A stretch of 64,000 nucleotides of DNA from Chondrus crispus. Taxonomy: Eukaryota > Rhodophyta > Florideophyceae > Gigartinales > Gigartinaceae. The position numbers and the translations under genes were made by a program. Location: positions 97,079-161,078 of the forward strand of contig NW_005179006.1 in the NCBI RefSeq assembly GCF_000350225.1. The letters are read 5' to 3'. Below are positions 20,133 to 32,751 of this stretch, in pieces. Every line of letters begins with the position of its first letter. Within the stretch, counting starts at the first letter, position 1. The notes under the pieces are model-generated. The model searched no databases. It was not told the DNA's origin and saw nothing but the letters and a program-made list of their open reading frames with translations.

Positions 20133-20406
20133 GACCTCTTTCCTTACTTCGCGACACGTCCCCGTCGCGGCCGATGTCTGCAATTACCGGCTTGCAGGGG
20201 GCTCCCACCGTACGGAAAACCCCGCGCCGACCGCGGGAGCGCGGTCGTGCTGCGGTCGACTCCATAAGGGAGCCTATGGAGTGTTTGGTATTTAACCGTG
20301 GCGGTTCCTCCGATGCGGTGGCGGGTCTCCTCACGCTCCCCTTTTCCCCCACAACGCACCCCCAACTCACCCCACAGCACACCCCACGACTCACTTCACA
20401 ACCATG
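20133..20406 (-). other. D-family 3' leader remnant
   Basis: Directly follows the D3 LTR. The first 43 bp match the inverse of the D1 polypurine region; similarity then fades in GC-rich DNA. The extent of the remnant cannot be set by eye. Confidence 0.45.
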
Positions 20407-20935
20407 GCTATCCACGCTCTCTCTCACACTTCTTCCCCCCTTTTTCCTCCAGCCAAACAGATGGCGGATCACCGCACGGAGCAGGGACAACCCCCACGCG
20501 AGCGGCTTCCCTCGGCGACACCCCCGATTTCTGGAACCGTCCTCAGTGTCATCAAGCGCACAGTGAGGGGTCAAAAGCCACAAACATTTCAGTCAAATGG
20601 GAGCTCGCCGACAAGATGAAGATTACCTGGCTTCGTCTTGCAAAGATCAATTCAGGAGAGGCTCCCTCTGAAAAGGTCGAAGAAGTTTCTGAAATTGAAG
20701 AAGAAGGTGCGGAGATATCCGGTGATACAGCTGCTGGAAGCTCACTAGATATTACCTCGGAGGCCGTAACCGGGCGTTACTGGGGTCGAAAATGCGATCG
20801 TCGAGATGAGCACAAGTGCTCTCTCTTCTGGCCCACTAATCTTCATCAATGGGCGCGGGTAGATACGGGAGGAAGTCAAGATGCAAACGAGTGGATATAT
20901 TTGCAGGAGAACCTCGAAGGTGATTGGCCCAGTCT
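20407..20935 (+). CDS. unrecognised ORF ending at the D2 LTR
   Basis: Part of a 213-codon ORF (20298-20939) whose stop comes from the first bases of D2. The C-terminal part looks protein-like (an acidic EKVEEVSEIEEEGAEISG run, then CDRRDEHKCSLFW and a Trp-rich end). No family is recognised. It may be a fragment truncated by the D2 insertion or a chance reading. Confidence 0.25.
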
Positions 20936-21509
20936 TTAGTACAACTGCGCGAAGGGGGCAGCACCACCGCTGCCGCCCCGGCGTACAGTACGTTGGGCTG
21001 TAAGCCCGAGCAGAACCGTAAGGATTTATATTTGCAGCTGACGGCCGGTGCGGAGTACAGTAGTACCCAACCGCCTACACGTGTAGGATCCGAACGGTAA
21101 GTAATTAGTAATTAGTAGTTAATGGCACAAATTAGCCAATTTAGGACAATGGCTGGTATACCGTACCAGCTACTGTAGCGGGACAATTGTCCTGGCGTCC
21201 CACTTGGGAGTGAAGACCGGGGGCATCTGCCCCGTTCCCGTAAACGGGAGGGAGACTCGCCTTCCTCCCCTTTACGGCTAATTGCTATCCAGTTCCGGTT
21301 TCCCTTTTGGTCTCACGTTTCTAACCCGTGACCGGCCGTCTGGTTATAACACCACCGTCCGGCTGCGCGTCACCGCCCACGTGAGCCTTCCCTGTTCTCG
21401 AGTCCATCCGTACGGTTTGCGTTTGTGCGTGGCTACCCAGCGGCGCGCGCTCCCTTACCTGTAACTCCCCTCGTTTCCGAGTGGTCGGGACGAAGGTAGT
21501 TATACCACA
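20936..21509 (+). repeat. D2 5' LTR
   Basis: 574 bp from TTTAGTACAAC to AGTTATACCACA, clearly homologous to the two D1 LTRs but visibly more diverged than those are from each other. Confidence 0.85.
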
Positions 21510-21633
21510 TTTTGGTACTCTTGGGGAGGGTATAACTACAGAGGTTGAGCCCGCACTGGATCGCCAGCGCGAGCAATTACCGATCGGATTGAGAGAGGTC
21601 GAAAATCACCGCATCGACCGCCAGTGATCATCG

Positions 21634-23108
21634 ATGATGAACCGTGCGGGTTCCGCCGGAGAAGATACCGCCTCCGGGCGAGCAAGTGCAGGCAGTGGCA
21701 GAGGCGCACAGCGCCCCCGGATCGACAATCCGGAAGCCCTGCTACGCCCGCCGTCTACCAGGGGCCAGAAGACCCCTTCCGTTTCGGACACCACCGCCCG
21801 GCTACCGGCTGGTGGGGGAAACCGCGCATAAGTACTGTACGACGCGTTACTCCCGCGACTACAAACCTGGATAGAGGGATTCGTCGCTGAGGAATTACCC
21901 CAGGTCGTCCAGGTTTGCCTCGACCGAACGGTACCAGGACTGGTGGCGGAGCATGCGGGCGCCTTGCTCCGCGCCCTGCTGGACGAGAAGGTGGCCCTCC
22001 TCGTACGCGACGAGGTGGTGGCAGCGCTCGCCGCGGAGGAGGACGAATCTCCGACCGCATTGGCTGCAAAGGGAACTACTAGCTCCGGCGTGGCCATCCG
22101 TCTGGCCACTACATTTACCGAAACGGGAGGCGCGGTACTGCCGCCAGCGCCGCGCCGTGAAACCGTTCCGGACTCAAGCTTTAATATTGCTGATCGGATT
22201 GGCACCGTACCCGGGATTGATGGGATGGACCCTCACCCGGAGGGCAGAGCCATCTATCTCCCAACCGTTCACGGGGCTACAGGGAGGACGACAGAAAATG
22301 TCCTCCCCATACTCCCCGGTAAGGGCGACCCCCGCGGGACAGACAACCGCCTGGGGCTCCCCGAGACAGAAAATCGGGACCCGTACCGGTTGAGCAAGAG
22401 ACGTGCATCCGGCACGCACAGGACCGAAGCGGAATACACCCGGTATTCCGACGCAGAAAACCCCCGTCACAGGACGGATGAAGACCGCGAGGGACGCCGC
22501 TGGCGATACCGCGATAACCACGAGGCACGCCACGGGCGATACTGCGATGCCGGAGGGGGAGGATACCCCTCCGATGATGACCCATCCGGCTCGGAAGACT
22601 CTCGCATGCGGGTCCACAGGGTACGCCGCAATTGAAGCCGAGACCGTCACCGGCACGACCCGTCCGACTCGGAAGACTACCACACCGAGTCGGATGAAGA
22701 GCGTCGTGGCTCGAGCAGACACTGCCGGGCTGCTTCGAAGAGCGACGAACGACGATCCACGGCAATCAGGCCGCTCAATGACCTGTTTACCAAGGCCATC
22801 AACTACAAGACCTACAGCCTGGAACGGCGTAGCTCGCGCTACGACTCTACAGTGGCGCAGCACATTAACTGTTACCGGAAAAACTGGACGTGCAGATGAG
22901 GTCCCACACGTTCAGCGGTCAGGATCCGATTGCAGTATTGGGATTCCTCGCACGCCTCAAGATGGCGAGCGACCACAACGGTATTACCAAAGGAGCCGCC
23001 TTGTGGTGCTTCCAATTCTATCTGACCGGGCAAGCTCACGCCTTACTCCATTCCCTCCTCAATAGAAACACTAGGGCGGTTGAGGTGGAGCGGCGCGAGC
23101 TGCTCCGG
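21634..23108 (+). pseudogene. D2 gag (fossil, truncated by E)
   Basis: Parallels D1 gag: the Ser/Arg-rich start, the Arg/Asp-rich middle, the YKTYSLERRSSRYDS block and a QMRSHTFSGQDPIAVLGFLA capsid-like block. It breaks off at an ERRELLR motif where E begins. Confidence 0.8.
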
Positions 23109-24647
23109 TGTAGTGCAATGCGCCTTTCAGGCGGCAGAGACCAAGGTCCGACAGTCCAACACAAACAACAACAACAAAAACAACAACTCCCAACGACACA
23201 GCGCTACGGAGTGTTCGAAGCTCCCTGTTCTCTTTAAGCGGGTTTGCGGCCCGCAGTAGCTCGGATCCCTGATAGCGGGGGCAAAGAGAAGGGCCCAGCC
23301 CGGGATCGGTAAATGGTGGTAGAGACTTGTAAAGGCACCTGCTCGACGAGTTCGGAGGCGTGTCTAGGTAAACTGTAGTATAATCACCCCCAACGACGAG
23401 GGGGGTGAGTACTGACAGTTCGGAAAGACCCCGATCGGCGGGAAGATAGAAGCACGGCCCACCCACAGTACCGAGCACGGGCTCGAGGTAGCGGTGGTAG
23501 AGCGGGATCGGGGAGGACACGCGCACGCGCGAGCGGTTCTACGCCTCGACGCCCTGGAGCGGTACTGTGTGACGATCCAGTACCGACGGGCGGAGGCGGA
23601 GGCGGCTCGTGGGCGTGCTGCGCGCGTCCTCAACCCGCGCGAGGTGCGTCTTCTAGGTAAAACGGACGGAAATGCCTGAGAATAAGCGGGCGGGCCAAGG
23701 TGGAGGATCCTTGACAAGTCCGTGCTTGTCGTCCTCCACCGCCGGCGGTCCGCTCATATTTAATGTACCTTGTCATCTATCATAACTCTACAGTAGTGCC
23801 GGTCTACCGACACTGTAACGCTGTCAGCCGGCGGGGCTGACAGTCCACGTGTAGTGCGCGTCCCGTACACGTGGGGGACACGTGTGTACGCGCATGGCTG
23901 TAAGGCTCGTTGCCTTACTGTCTCTGATCCAATCCTAATCTCATTTCCGTTTGGGGTTATACCACATAAACCTAGTCCGATCGGTCGTAAATCCAATGCT
24001 CGAAGAGCGCGTTGTACACCTTATACCCTTGATAAAGTCTTCGACAGGGACGTCGCAACCTAGCCCGTCCGGAAAGGAGAGAACGTAGCAGCGCTACACC
24101 GTCGTACTGCCAGATGGCAAAGCACCAACACCGGATCGGTCGCAACCAGATTCCGATGGAACCAACGCTGAGAAAAGCACCACTGGTGCACCAACACAGA
24201 AGCCCGATGGCTAATGACGTCACGTTGCGGATCGCAATCCTACAAGGTGGGACCAACTCAAGATTAAGGGAAATTAGGATAGGGAAGTAAAGGAAAATTG
24301 ATAAGGAAAGCGGGGACCCGCGAGCGCAAAAGATGCCGGAGGCTAGAGTAGAAGGGAATGTCTTGTAAAAGACGGACTCCGACCAAGGCGATATCAAACT
24401 CTGGCAACTCCGGCTACATTTACTGACTCGTGAGTCAGAGGGCTAAGGTATATATCGCCCCGCCGGAGTCACTACAGTAGCTCTCGGCGCTAGATCCTAA
24501 ATCTAATCTAATGTAAGATAATTAATTTGTAAGTAAACTAAAATAAATAATTAAAATAATAGTGTAAAATGAATCACACTGAAGTCCCCCAATCCGGACT
24601 ACAGTACCCCCCTGATGTCCCTTTCCCAGGCCGGGTATTGCACTACA
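23109..24647 (-). repeat. E 3' LTR (family B), interrupted by LTR C
   Basis: The LTR proper is about 941 bp once the inserted LTR C and one duplication are removed. Ends are TGTAGTGCAATGCG and GGTATTGCACTACA. It is highly similar to the solo copies at 24840 and, inverted, 39283. Its sense is minus, from the adjoining polypurine tract. The left flank is D2 gag; the matching flank lies outside the window. Confidence 0.85.
23374..23966 (-). repeat. solo LTR C inside LTR B, TSD TAAAC
   Basis: 593 bp, TGTAGTATAATC...GTTATACCACA, with perfect TAAAC duplications at 23369-23373 and 23967-23971. B-LTR sequence resumes on both sides. Inverse relative of the copy at 12242. Confidence 0.9.
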
Positions 24648-24839
24648 TATCCCCCTTCTGAGCGCTCTTGCGCAGCGGCTTCACTCCCTTGCTTCCCAAC
24701 TTCTTCCTTTTTCTTCCGACCGTCGGTCGCCGCATGCGTGAGAGGAAGACGATCTCCATGTTTCCTTTTTCGGATCCCACTGCCGGACATACCACCCGCG
24801 GTCGCCGCGGTGTGGGCTTCTCATACACGCCTTCCATTC

Positions 24840-25792
24840 TGTAGTGCAATGCGCCTGTTAGGCAGAGACCAAGGTCCGACGGTCCAACACAAACAACAAC
24901 AACAAAAACAACAACTGCCAACGGCACAGCGCTACGGAGTGTTCGAAGCTCCCTGTCCTCTTTCAGCGGGTTGCGGCCCGCAGTAGCTCGGATCCCTGAT
25001 AGGGGGGGCAAAGAGAAGGCAGCCCGGGATCGGTGAATGGTGGTAGAGACTTGTAAAGGCAACTGCTCGACGAATTCGGAGGAGTGTCTAGGTAAACCTG
25101 GTCTGATGGGTCGTAAATACAATGCTCGAAGAGCGCCTTGTACATCTTATACCCTTGATAAGGTCTTCGACGGGGACGTCGCAACGTAGCCCGTCGGGAA
25201 AGAAGAAAACGTAGCAGCGCTACACCGTCGTACTGCCCAATTGCAGAGTACCAACACCGGATCGGTCGCAACCACATTCCGATGGAACCAGCGCTGAGAA
25301 TAGCACCACTGGTGCACCAACACAGAAGCCCGATGGCTAATGACGTCACGTTGCGGATCGCAATCCTACAAGGTGGGACCAACTCAAGATTAAGGAAAAT
25401 TAGGATAGGAAAATAAAGGGAAAAGGAATGGGACCCCCGAGCGCTGAAGGATGCCGTTGGCTTAGGTAAAAGGGAGCGTCTTGGTAGAGACGGACTTCGA
25501 CCAAGGCGACATTCAACTCCGGCAACTCGGGTTACCTTTACTGACTTGGTGGTCAGAGGACTAAGGTATATATAGCCCCGCCGGAGCCACTACAGTAGCT
25601 TGCGGCGCTAGATCCTAGATCTAATCTAGTGTCAGCAAAATTAATGCCAACTAATTAACTAAATAAAATAAAATAATTAAAAATTAAAACTGTGCAATTA
25701 TTCACACGTGTGTCTCCCAACCCGGACTACTTTTCATATCCAAATATTTTCCTATCTTTTCACCCCCCTTTTCAGGTGCGTATTGCACTACA
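24840..25792 (-). repeat. solo LTR B, TSD CATTC
   Basis: 953 bp with TGTAGTGC...GCACTACA ends and perfect CATTC duplications (24835-24839, 25793-25797). It is a same-family insertion into E, only 187 bp from E's own 3' LTR. It contains AGGTATATATAG and AT-rich tracts. It separates the start of the antisense ORF region of E from its upstream part. Confidence 0.9.
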
Positions 25793-25797
25793 CATTC

Positions 25798-26333
25798 CTA
25801 GCGACCATCCTTCTATACCCCGACTTCCCCCGGACACTAACATTCCTGAGCCGGCCTTCCATCCCGGTCTCCATCCTTCATCAACCTCTCGTCGATACCC
25901 CTCACTAGCCGAGCTCCAAGGTAAATCCATGCGCGACTATCCCTTACTGTACGCGGCCACTCCTTGGTTTTCTGCCATCGACGTGCGCGACGTCGCTAGC
26001 ATCGAGCGCGACTTTGCCGACGGTGCGGGGATGCTGCCGGGTCACCTTCCCCTTCAAGCCATTTCCTCCTACGATTGGCGTGCCCGTATCGCCATTCCCC
26101 CTTCTATCCTGCGCCGTTCCTCCCCTCGTGGCCGCCAGGGCCTATCCCCGCGGTTCATGGAAGCCGTCCTCGGCCGTCTCGACCTATCCCTATCCGATGC
26201 CTTCATTCCTTCGTCCTTCGGATGCGACACGTGGAAATTTCGCACGGAGGGGGAGCGTGATTACCTTGAAAACCTCCTCTGCTGGACACGGGGTGACCCC
26301 GTGCTCGAGGCGGGCCGCCTGTGGCATAACTAA
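25798..26333 (+). CDS. antisense accessory ORF 1 of element E (unknown family)
   Basis: Reads on the strand opposite to E's gag-pol, between pol and the 3' LTR. The open frame enters from the solo LTR B at 25692, but only the part from 25798 is E sequence. The protein is Arg/Pro/Leu-rich with an acidic-aromatic middle (SMRDYPLLYAATPWFSAID) and ends near GCDTWKFRTEGERDYLENLL. That last stretch resembles PCDRTFTYSAAEAEYIDRM in the antisense ORF of element A. No known domain. Position parallels antisense ORFs of plant Tat-lineage gypsy elements. Fossil. Confidence 0.5.
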
Positions 26334-26339
26334 CTGACG

Positions 26340-27380
26340 TTGACTAACGATGCCATGTCATACACACGCGCAATCCTCCCCTTCAATTTCCGACATATGA
26401 AACGCGGGAACATCCCCTTCTTCCAGCATACTGTCCGACTCGAGCGTAAGATGAGATCGGACACGGGATACTTCCTAGCTTACCGAATAGTGGAGGCGGG
26501 GGAAATTGCTCGGTCACACTACCCCAACCGGTACCAGCAACTCCCCTCATGGTGGGGACAATTTGAGGTCTGCCAAGGATTTTGGGCAGAACTCGGTCCC
26601 ATCCTTACCTACTTTGGAAGCCATCTCACTGATCCTCGTCACGGGTTGTGGGTTGTCTTTTTGACGGAGTGGTGCGTGAAGGTAGCCGCCACCTTGCTCT
26701 GCGAGGCGTACGATTGTTGGCGGCTTTGGTATCTTCCTCCGAAGCTCGTCGAGCTCATGTGCCTTTTGGACTATACTGTGCCCTTGGGCGGAGCAGACAC
26801 CGACTTCGAACTGCACTCCTTACTCGAAAAGATCAATCAGGTCGACTGGGATGTTGTCCCCCCTATCAACTCATCCCGATCCTTCGCGAGGCGACGCCCG
26901 TCCTTTTCTCCCGGACGAAGTCACAGTGCGGCGGGTGACTTTGTCTGGTTCAACCCTTGGACATCGGCCTTGTGCTCTCCCTCCGAAGCGCGCCTCAGTC
27001 GCCAATTCGGCAACCAAGTTCCAACCCCTGACGTGGCTCTCAAACGAGCCATAGATCCCCGTGCAGACGACGTTTGTCCCCGACCGTCTGCTCCAGATTC
27101 CCCTCTCCTTGCAGCCCCTGCTGCTCCTCCTCCTGCTGCCGATGTCCTCTCGGCAGGGCATACCGAAACTCTGTCGGTTAGGGAAGTGTTGTCTTCCCCA
27201 CCGTCCCCATCAATTCCCAAAAAGAGCGACAGCGCCATTGGCATCTACTGCACATTGCTCCGCGCACATGGCGTCAAAGGTGCAGCTCTCCAAGGGGATT
27301 CCCTCGATGATCTGCGAGTCCTTGCTCGACTCGTTACCTCACTCCCGAAGGAAAAATCCTTGGGTGTGCCGCCCCACTGA
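26340..27380 (+). CDS. antisense accessory ORF 2 of element E (unknown family)
   Basis: A 346-residue ORF starting 7 bp after ORF 1 stops, antisense to pol. It has a folded-looking first half rich in Trp, Tyr and Leu (residues 1-150) and a Pro/Ala/Ser-rich, probably disordered second half. Residues 85-119 share the pattern L-x3-L-x2-F-G-x6-R-H-x14-A-x2-L with residues 236-270 of the antisense ORF of element A, without gaps, and both have an FEV triplet upstream. No transmembrane segment, zinc finger or nuclease motif is evident. Whether it was ever made from an antisense transcript is unknown. Confidence 0.55.
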   Translation: MTNDAMSYTRAILPFNFRHMKRGNIPFFQHTVRLERKMRSDTGYFLAYRIVEAGEIARSHYPNRYQQLPSWWGQFEVCQGFWAELGPILTYFGSHLTDPRHGLWVVFLTEWCVKVAATLLCEAYDCWRLWYLPPKLVELMCLLDYTVPLGGADTDFELHSLLEKINQVDWDVVPPINSSRSFARRRPSFSPGRSHSAAGDFVWFNPWTSALCSPSEARLSRQFGNQVPTPDVALKRAIDPRADDVCPRPSAPDSPLLAAPAAPPPAADVLSAGHTETLSVREVLSSPPSPSIPKKSDSAIGIYCTLLRAHGVKGAALQGDSLDDLRVLARLVTSLPKEKSLGVPPH

Positions 27381-28547
27381 CCCGCCGCTCAAAGCGACTT
27401 GCCCCATGATCCGTTCTCGGATTATTACCCGTTTGGGGTGACGTCTGGTTATTGATGTCATCCGGTAGCTTTTGGATAATAAAATGAATCAGCTGCGTAT
27501 CCCCCGTTACCTTCACTTTTCTCCTCTTGTCTTTCCGCGTACCGTTCGTTAGCGAAACGCGGAACGGTACATGCAGGTACACTCTTCCTCGAATGTCGGG
27601 CTGATCTATTGTCCGGCTGAACTCCTCCTCGAGGAAAAGATGTCCCCTTTGGAGTCTCCGACTCCGCCCGTTTCTTCGAACTTTTAATTTCCTCTTCTGT
27701 TTTTTATGCGCCCCACCTCTGCGGTCGCATCCCCATTCTGCCATTTCCTTCTCTTTTTCCTCGTCACATTTCCTTCCTCTTTTTTTTGTTGGCGTACCGT
27801 CACCGCTGTCGCGTTCCTCTTTCCCGATGGTGCCGATCTTCCCTCTTATTGATAATCCGTTTTACTCCTCCATTGAGTTGCCCCAAGGGGTCCAACAAAT
27901 GACAGCGATCAGGACACAAACTTGTCCCTCCATGCGCCTTCTTCTCCGCACACATGTCGCTTATTCGACCAATACGCAGAGGCTACCCAGGCTCTCACAT
28001 ATCTTCTCCCATCCTTTTGAGCTTGCTATAGCTATGTAGCGCCTCTAAAATAGAAAGGGTTGTGTGGAGCTTCTTCAGTCTCCCTCAAATACTCTCAACG
28101 AGACTGGGTACGCGTTCGTCTACAGTATGAGACAGAATGTCGCGCCCATGTGATTGAAACAATCGTGAGTAATAAAATTTCTCCTCGTTGTACTTGGTCT
28201 CCTGTCCACGACACTTTATTATGGTTACTGCGTACGGCCGTGAGTTTAGTATTTCTTCGTCCCACGCTACCTTTTCCATCATCAGTTCATTCAATCTCCG
28301 CCTGGCATCTTCGATCACGTAAGCACACACTTGGTGTAGCGAAGCTCTCTGTTACTTTGTCATTAATTGCGAGCGACCGACGACGGGGACGCTCCCATTC
28401 GGCTTCATAACGGGATCTCGTCTTAGAAGACTTCGAACGGGTCCCGCACGTGTTGGCTCTCCACTCGGCATCCTTGGTCTTCGACCGCCTCATATAATGC
28501 ATCGTCGAATCGTAGTTTCAACCACTCTACAGTACGCGAACCTCCTC
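27381..28547 (-). other. E post-pol region with short unrecognised ORFs
   Basis: Short ORFs in E's own sense (for example 27744-27334, which overlaps the antisense ORF, and 28330-28085) look partly protein-like but match no family I know. The region continues at 44047 on the far side of element A. Confidence 0.35.
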
Positions 28548-28552
28548 GTCCT

Positions 28553-29173
28553 TGTAGCATAATCACGGGGACGTTATTTGAACGCGCGGGGTGACTACTG
28601 TACTCCCGCAAAATGCATTACAGCGCGCACACCTGCGCGTGTAAGTACGCGCTTGCTGCTCGCTGTGCACGTGTACAGCGTGACGATCAGGAGTAAGGCG
28701 TGCGAGCTTACCGTGTAAGGCGCTACCTAGATACTGTAGTATATGTTATGATAGATTATTTACTTGTATATTAAATGACAGGGCGACCGGCGGCGGAAGG
28801 AGGACAAGGACAAGCACGGGCTTTGTACCAGATCCTCCACTGCCGGTCTAACCCGGTCCGCTTATTCTAAACGCGTTCCCTTAACGCGAGCGCGTTAACT
28901 AGAAACCAACGCGGGTTGCGGTCGCGAACTTACGCGGGCGAGCTGGATCCGCCTCCGCCCGTCGGTGCTAGAACGATAACTAGCGCCGCCCCGGGGCGTC
29001 GAGCGCGTCGAACCGCTCTACCGCGTACTGTGTTCGCGTCCGCTCCCCACCGCTCTACCACGCTACCACCGCCCTCGTTCTTTTCTGGTGTGTGTGTTTT
29101 GTCCTCTCTCGCGTACACAGGTCTTGGAAGAACCACAGCTAAACCCCCAACGCGACCGGGGGTTTATGCTACA
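28553..29173 (+). repeat. element A 5' LTR
   Basis: 621 bp, TGTAGCATAATCACGG to GGGTTTATGCTACA. It contains the hairpin at 28785-28848 downstream of TATATTAAATGACA. Its core is related to LTR C. Confidence 0.92.
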
Positions 29174-29249
29174 TTGGTCTCCCGACCTAGAAGGCCACAC
29201 GATTATCGCGAGAAGACTATCGTTCGAGTCCGCGTCCGCACGCTTCGAA

Positions 29250-31256
29250 ATGGAAGAAGGATTCGCCCCCTCAATTCAATCCGAGCCAGCTAATATGGAG
29301 TCAACCGCGTTCCGCACCTCCGAGCCAGCCGCGCTCCGCGTCCCATTCGGCGGCGGTGGGGCAAGTCTCAGTGACCGCGAACCGTCGCCTGAATTATCAG
29401 AAGGCCGCGCACGCGCGATGCATGACCGGATCGCGACGTATATTGAGGAGGTCCGGACCGCGCTTCGAATCGACGTAACCGACGCGGTATATTCGTGTTG
29501 CATGGAAGAACTACGATCCCTTCGCGAAGGGAGGTTTGAACGCGTCACACAGTCTCTGGATAACCTCCGAGCACTAGTCGATCAACTGCAGAGTCGACTG
29601 GTGCTCGTCGAGGAATCGCGTCTCGACTCCCCCGGCGCGTTCGGGGAAGGCGGCCCCGAGAGGACGGCCTCTGCGGGACGTACTGACGCGAGACCTTTTC
29701 CTTCCGCGGAACAGATGCGCGCGTTTGCCCATGTGACTGCGCAGTTAAATTCTACACGCCGACGTGTTCGTCAGATGGAACGTACCCCGACGGGGACGTC
29801 ACCCGGAGCCCCACCGTTAGGACCAGGTGGTACTGTACCTCCGAACGCGTCCGGCGCTCAAGATTTGGAGCCCGCTGGTGGTGATACCAGTCGGCCCGCA
29901 CGCATAGATCGAACAAGGATGGACGCCACTTTCGCGTCCGAAACCCAAGCCCTGTCGCATGTCACCGGAGACATGCGGCAGACGGTTCGCGTACCTTACG
30001 CGGACGAGACTAGACGCGAGGATACCACCCGGGGATCGAGAGAACCGATTCTCGCTTTTGATCCCCGATGGGGTGGCTATCAGCCCAAGGATCTCACTAC
30101 GCGTCGGGGCCCGGAAAACGTCCGTACGCTACCGGTGACCCCATTTGGAAAATTGGGCCCCGCGGGCCCCGGGGTCGAGACGGTCCACACGATGATACAG
30201 GAATTTAGCTCCGTAGCTAATTACAGGATGTATCGCTTGGACAACGTCTCGACCCTTGTCACGTCAGAGGACGCGGGGCGAATTGCGAAATATGTGCAGC
30301 GTTGTCGTGGGATTCGTCCCACGATGCGCAATTTCGACGGAACGAACGCGATTGAATTACTCCCCTTCCTGAAAGATGTGCGCATCACGTTCAATTCGCA
30401 ACATCTGACGGAAGGGGTCGCGATTCGCGTCCTGGCGCATTTTCTTGAACTCGACGCGGAAAGATTATATACAAGCTACACAATGCGCGGAATCCGCGCA
30501 GGCCAGCTCCATGACGATGTGAGCTGGCCTGGCCTTCTTAATCAATTCATCAAGCGCTACCTCACTGATGACGTACTTGGGGTAGCGCACGATGTCGTCG
30601 CGTCGGCTCATCAGAGGCCGCAAGAGACCGAAAACGCGTTCGCGGATAGGCTCGAATCGAACGCGTTAAAGTGCACCGCGGTATTTACGGACCAAACCTT
30701 GGCTCATTATTTTGTACGCGGATTGGCTCCCGCGGCGCGAGCAGCGGTGGCAGAGACCGTCCAGAGGTTGCCCGCGAATCAGAACACGGACCTGTCAATT
30801 ATCAGACGCATCGCCACCGCGGAAGGAACCACGTTTTGCGCTCGACGCGGACTCCCGCTGCCGGACCCGAAACCGGCAGCGAGGGGAGGGAGAGCCGCCA
30901 GGTCGAACGCGACGAGCTCCCCCGCGTCAGCCCTCCACGTTAACGAGGAGGATTGGGAAGCTGACCCCGTCCTCGTCATGAGAGGCGGGGAGGCTACAGG
31001 AGGCCGGCCGTCAACGCCGGCGTCGACGGAGACCACGGGCAGCTTTGCCACCGCGTTCGCGCATACCCCAGTCGGGATAGGTGGTCCGGACATCCGCATC
31101 GCGGAATTGGCCATTTCGCGTCAAGGAGGGGGACGCATACCCTCCTGTTTTCCCGGGCTCACCGAAGAAGAGGCTCGTCAGGCGGCGACCTTCGCCTCAG
31201 CCGACGGGAGCGCGTACGTCTGCTGGCTGTGCAGAACGCACGGCCATGCCATGTAA
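29250..31256 (+). pseudogene. element A gag (fossil)
   Basis: About 668 residues from the ATG at 29250 (the frame is open from 29088 inside the LTR, so the later start is preferred). Coiled-coil-like region around residues 60-140 (RSLREGRFERVTQSLDNLRA), then a capsid-like block with NYRMYRLDN and DRLESNALKC, and a CWLCRTHGH knuckle at the end. The same NYxxYRL block occurs in the D and E gags. Confidence 0.75.
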
Positions 31257-31962
31257 GCGTGCCCCTTCCTCGCCCCAGAGCAGCGGATGTTTATCTCGTA
31301 TCGAAACTACCGGTACCAACTACAGACGCGTCCAGGGATGAGGAACCTCCTCCAACAGTCGGTCGCTGGTGACCGTGGTCCGCGTTCGGGCCACGCGAAT
31401 CGCCCCGGAGGTGGCGTCCGTTTCACCCCTCGCGGAGGAGGATACAGGCCCGAACAACGCGATTTCCGACAAGCCGACACGCGATACGCGCGTCAAGATG
31501 GAAGAGGAGAACGCGGTCGGTCGAACTTGCCGACGGGGGTACAGAACGCGATAATGTACCTCCAGGACTGGGCAGGGGATCCGTATCCCCTGCCCCTACA
31601 GGAAAGCGAGCGAGAGCCGACTCTCGCCGCCCCCCGATATTACAACGTCCGAACGTTCAAAATCAACCCCGCGAGGTACCCGAGTACTTCGCGGATGCTG
31701 CCGCTCCAGAGTGGGTAGGGCCAGGCCAGACACTCGAACGGAGGTCCGGAGCCGCGTTGGCTATAGATAGCGGCGCGACTAGCACGGATAGTTCAGGTAG
31801 CTCAAAAACCGCGTAAAGGCGCACACATTTACGCGGTCACGTGAACCGTCCCGCTCTTATAACCCCGACCCATCCATATACCCCTATCAAGGGCGACGTG
31901 AATATTTACCGATAATATTCCCCTCGCCGCAACACGAAGTCACCGAGACCCCCGCCGGTCCG

Positions 31963-32751
31963 GTGCAAAAACAAGTATTTAACCAACGCGAAATTACCGC
32001 GACTTCCGTAAGCCCAGTACCACCCTACGAACGCGAATATTTCCCGACCGCCGGAGGTCGGCTTCCACGGATCCGCCGTGAAGGCACCAGGGCCAGCGAG
32101 AGCCTGGTGCAAGAAGAAGAACGCGACGTGCGCGTCGGGAAAGCGCCGCGTGAAGAAGTAACTCGTGAACAGCGCGTGGGCCACTCCTTGGGCCCAAGGA
32201 CTCAAGGGCCAAAAGACGAACGCGAGGCCCCGGAATCCGATGGTCAAGGAAGAAGAACGCGAAGAAGGGGCAAGACGCGACGCCGACGCCTAAACCGAAA
32301 TGACCTGGAGCGAACGGCCCCGCCTAAGATCGTCGAGGGCGTCGTCTGTCTAATGACGTCCAAGATCTACAATATATTGGGCTCGATAGCTCTTGAGAAG
32401 AACGCGTTCAAGCCGTACACTATCGCCGTCGATAGGTGTTCTGGCTACAATCTGGTGAGGAAGGCCGACCTTCCCCCCGACTGGACCCGACACGCAATGC
32501 GCGACGCGCCATTGCCAAGGTTGGCCAGAGCAAACAGCAACCTGTTGAGGCTGAGCGCAGTGGTCCGTTTGGTTGTCCGGATTCGGAACACGATGTTCCG
32601 AGTCCCGTTCGTCGTCGCAGACCAACTGGCTGTTGCTGTGCTTCTGGGCACCGCGTTCATTGACGCGCATGTCCGGAGCATCGAAATAGAAGTCCAGAGG
32701 CTCGAGCTCCGGCATGGGGGCGCCGTGGCCATCGTGAACGCGAAGGGGTAG
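31963..32751 (+). pseudogene. element A protease region (fossil)
   Basis: The C-terminal half has the retropepsin layout of this lineage: a linker of charged repeats, an NILGSIALEKNAFKPY strand, and a second-lobe FVVADQLAVAVLLGTAFIDAHV block matching the corresponding block of D1. Confidence 0.6.

Larger units (their letters stand above)
20936..23108 (+). mobile_element. Ty3/gypsy element D2, 5' part (fossil)
   Basis: Contains a 5' LTR (20936-21509), a primer-binding-like TGGTACTCTTGGGGAGGG directly after it, and a gag region closely similar to D1. It is cut at 23108 by the 3' LTR of element E; the rest of D2 must lie beyond the right edge. Broken. Confidence 0.85.

Noticed and set aside
19871-20566. 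231-residue plus-strand ORF
   Set aside because: Runs through the D3 LTR and its leader; low-complexity Pro/Arg/Ser reading.
24840-25792. LTR B read as plus-sense because of a TATATATA box
   Set aside because: The polypurine tract and E's gene order put the LTR sense on the minus strand; the box may be fortuitous.
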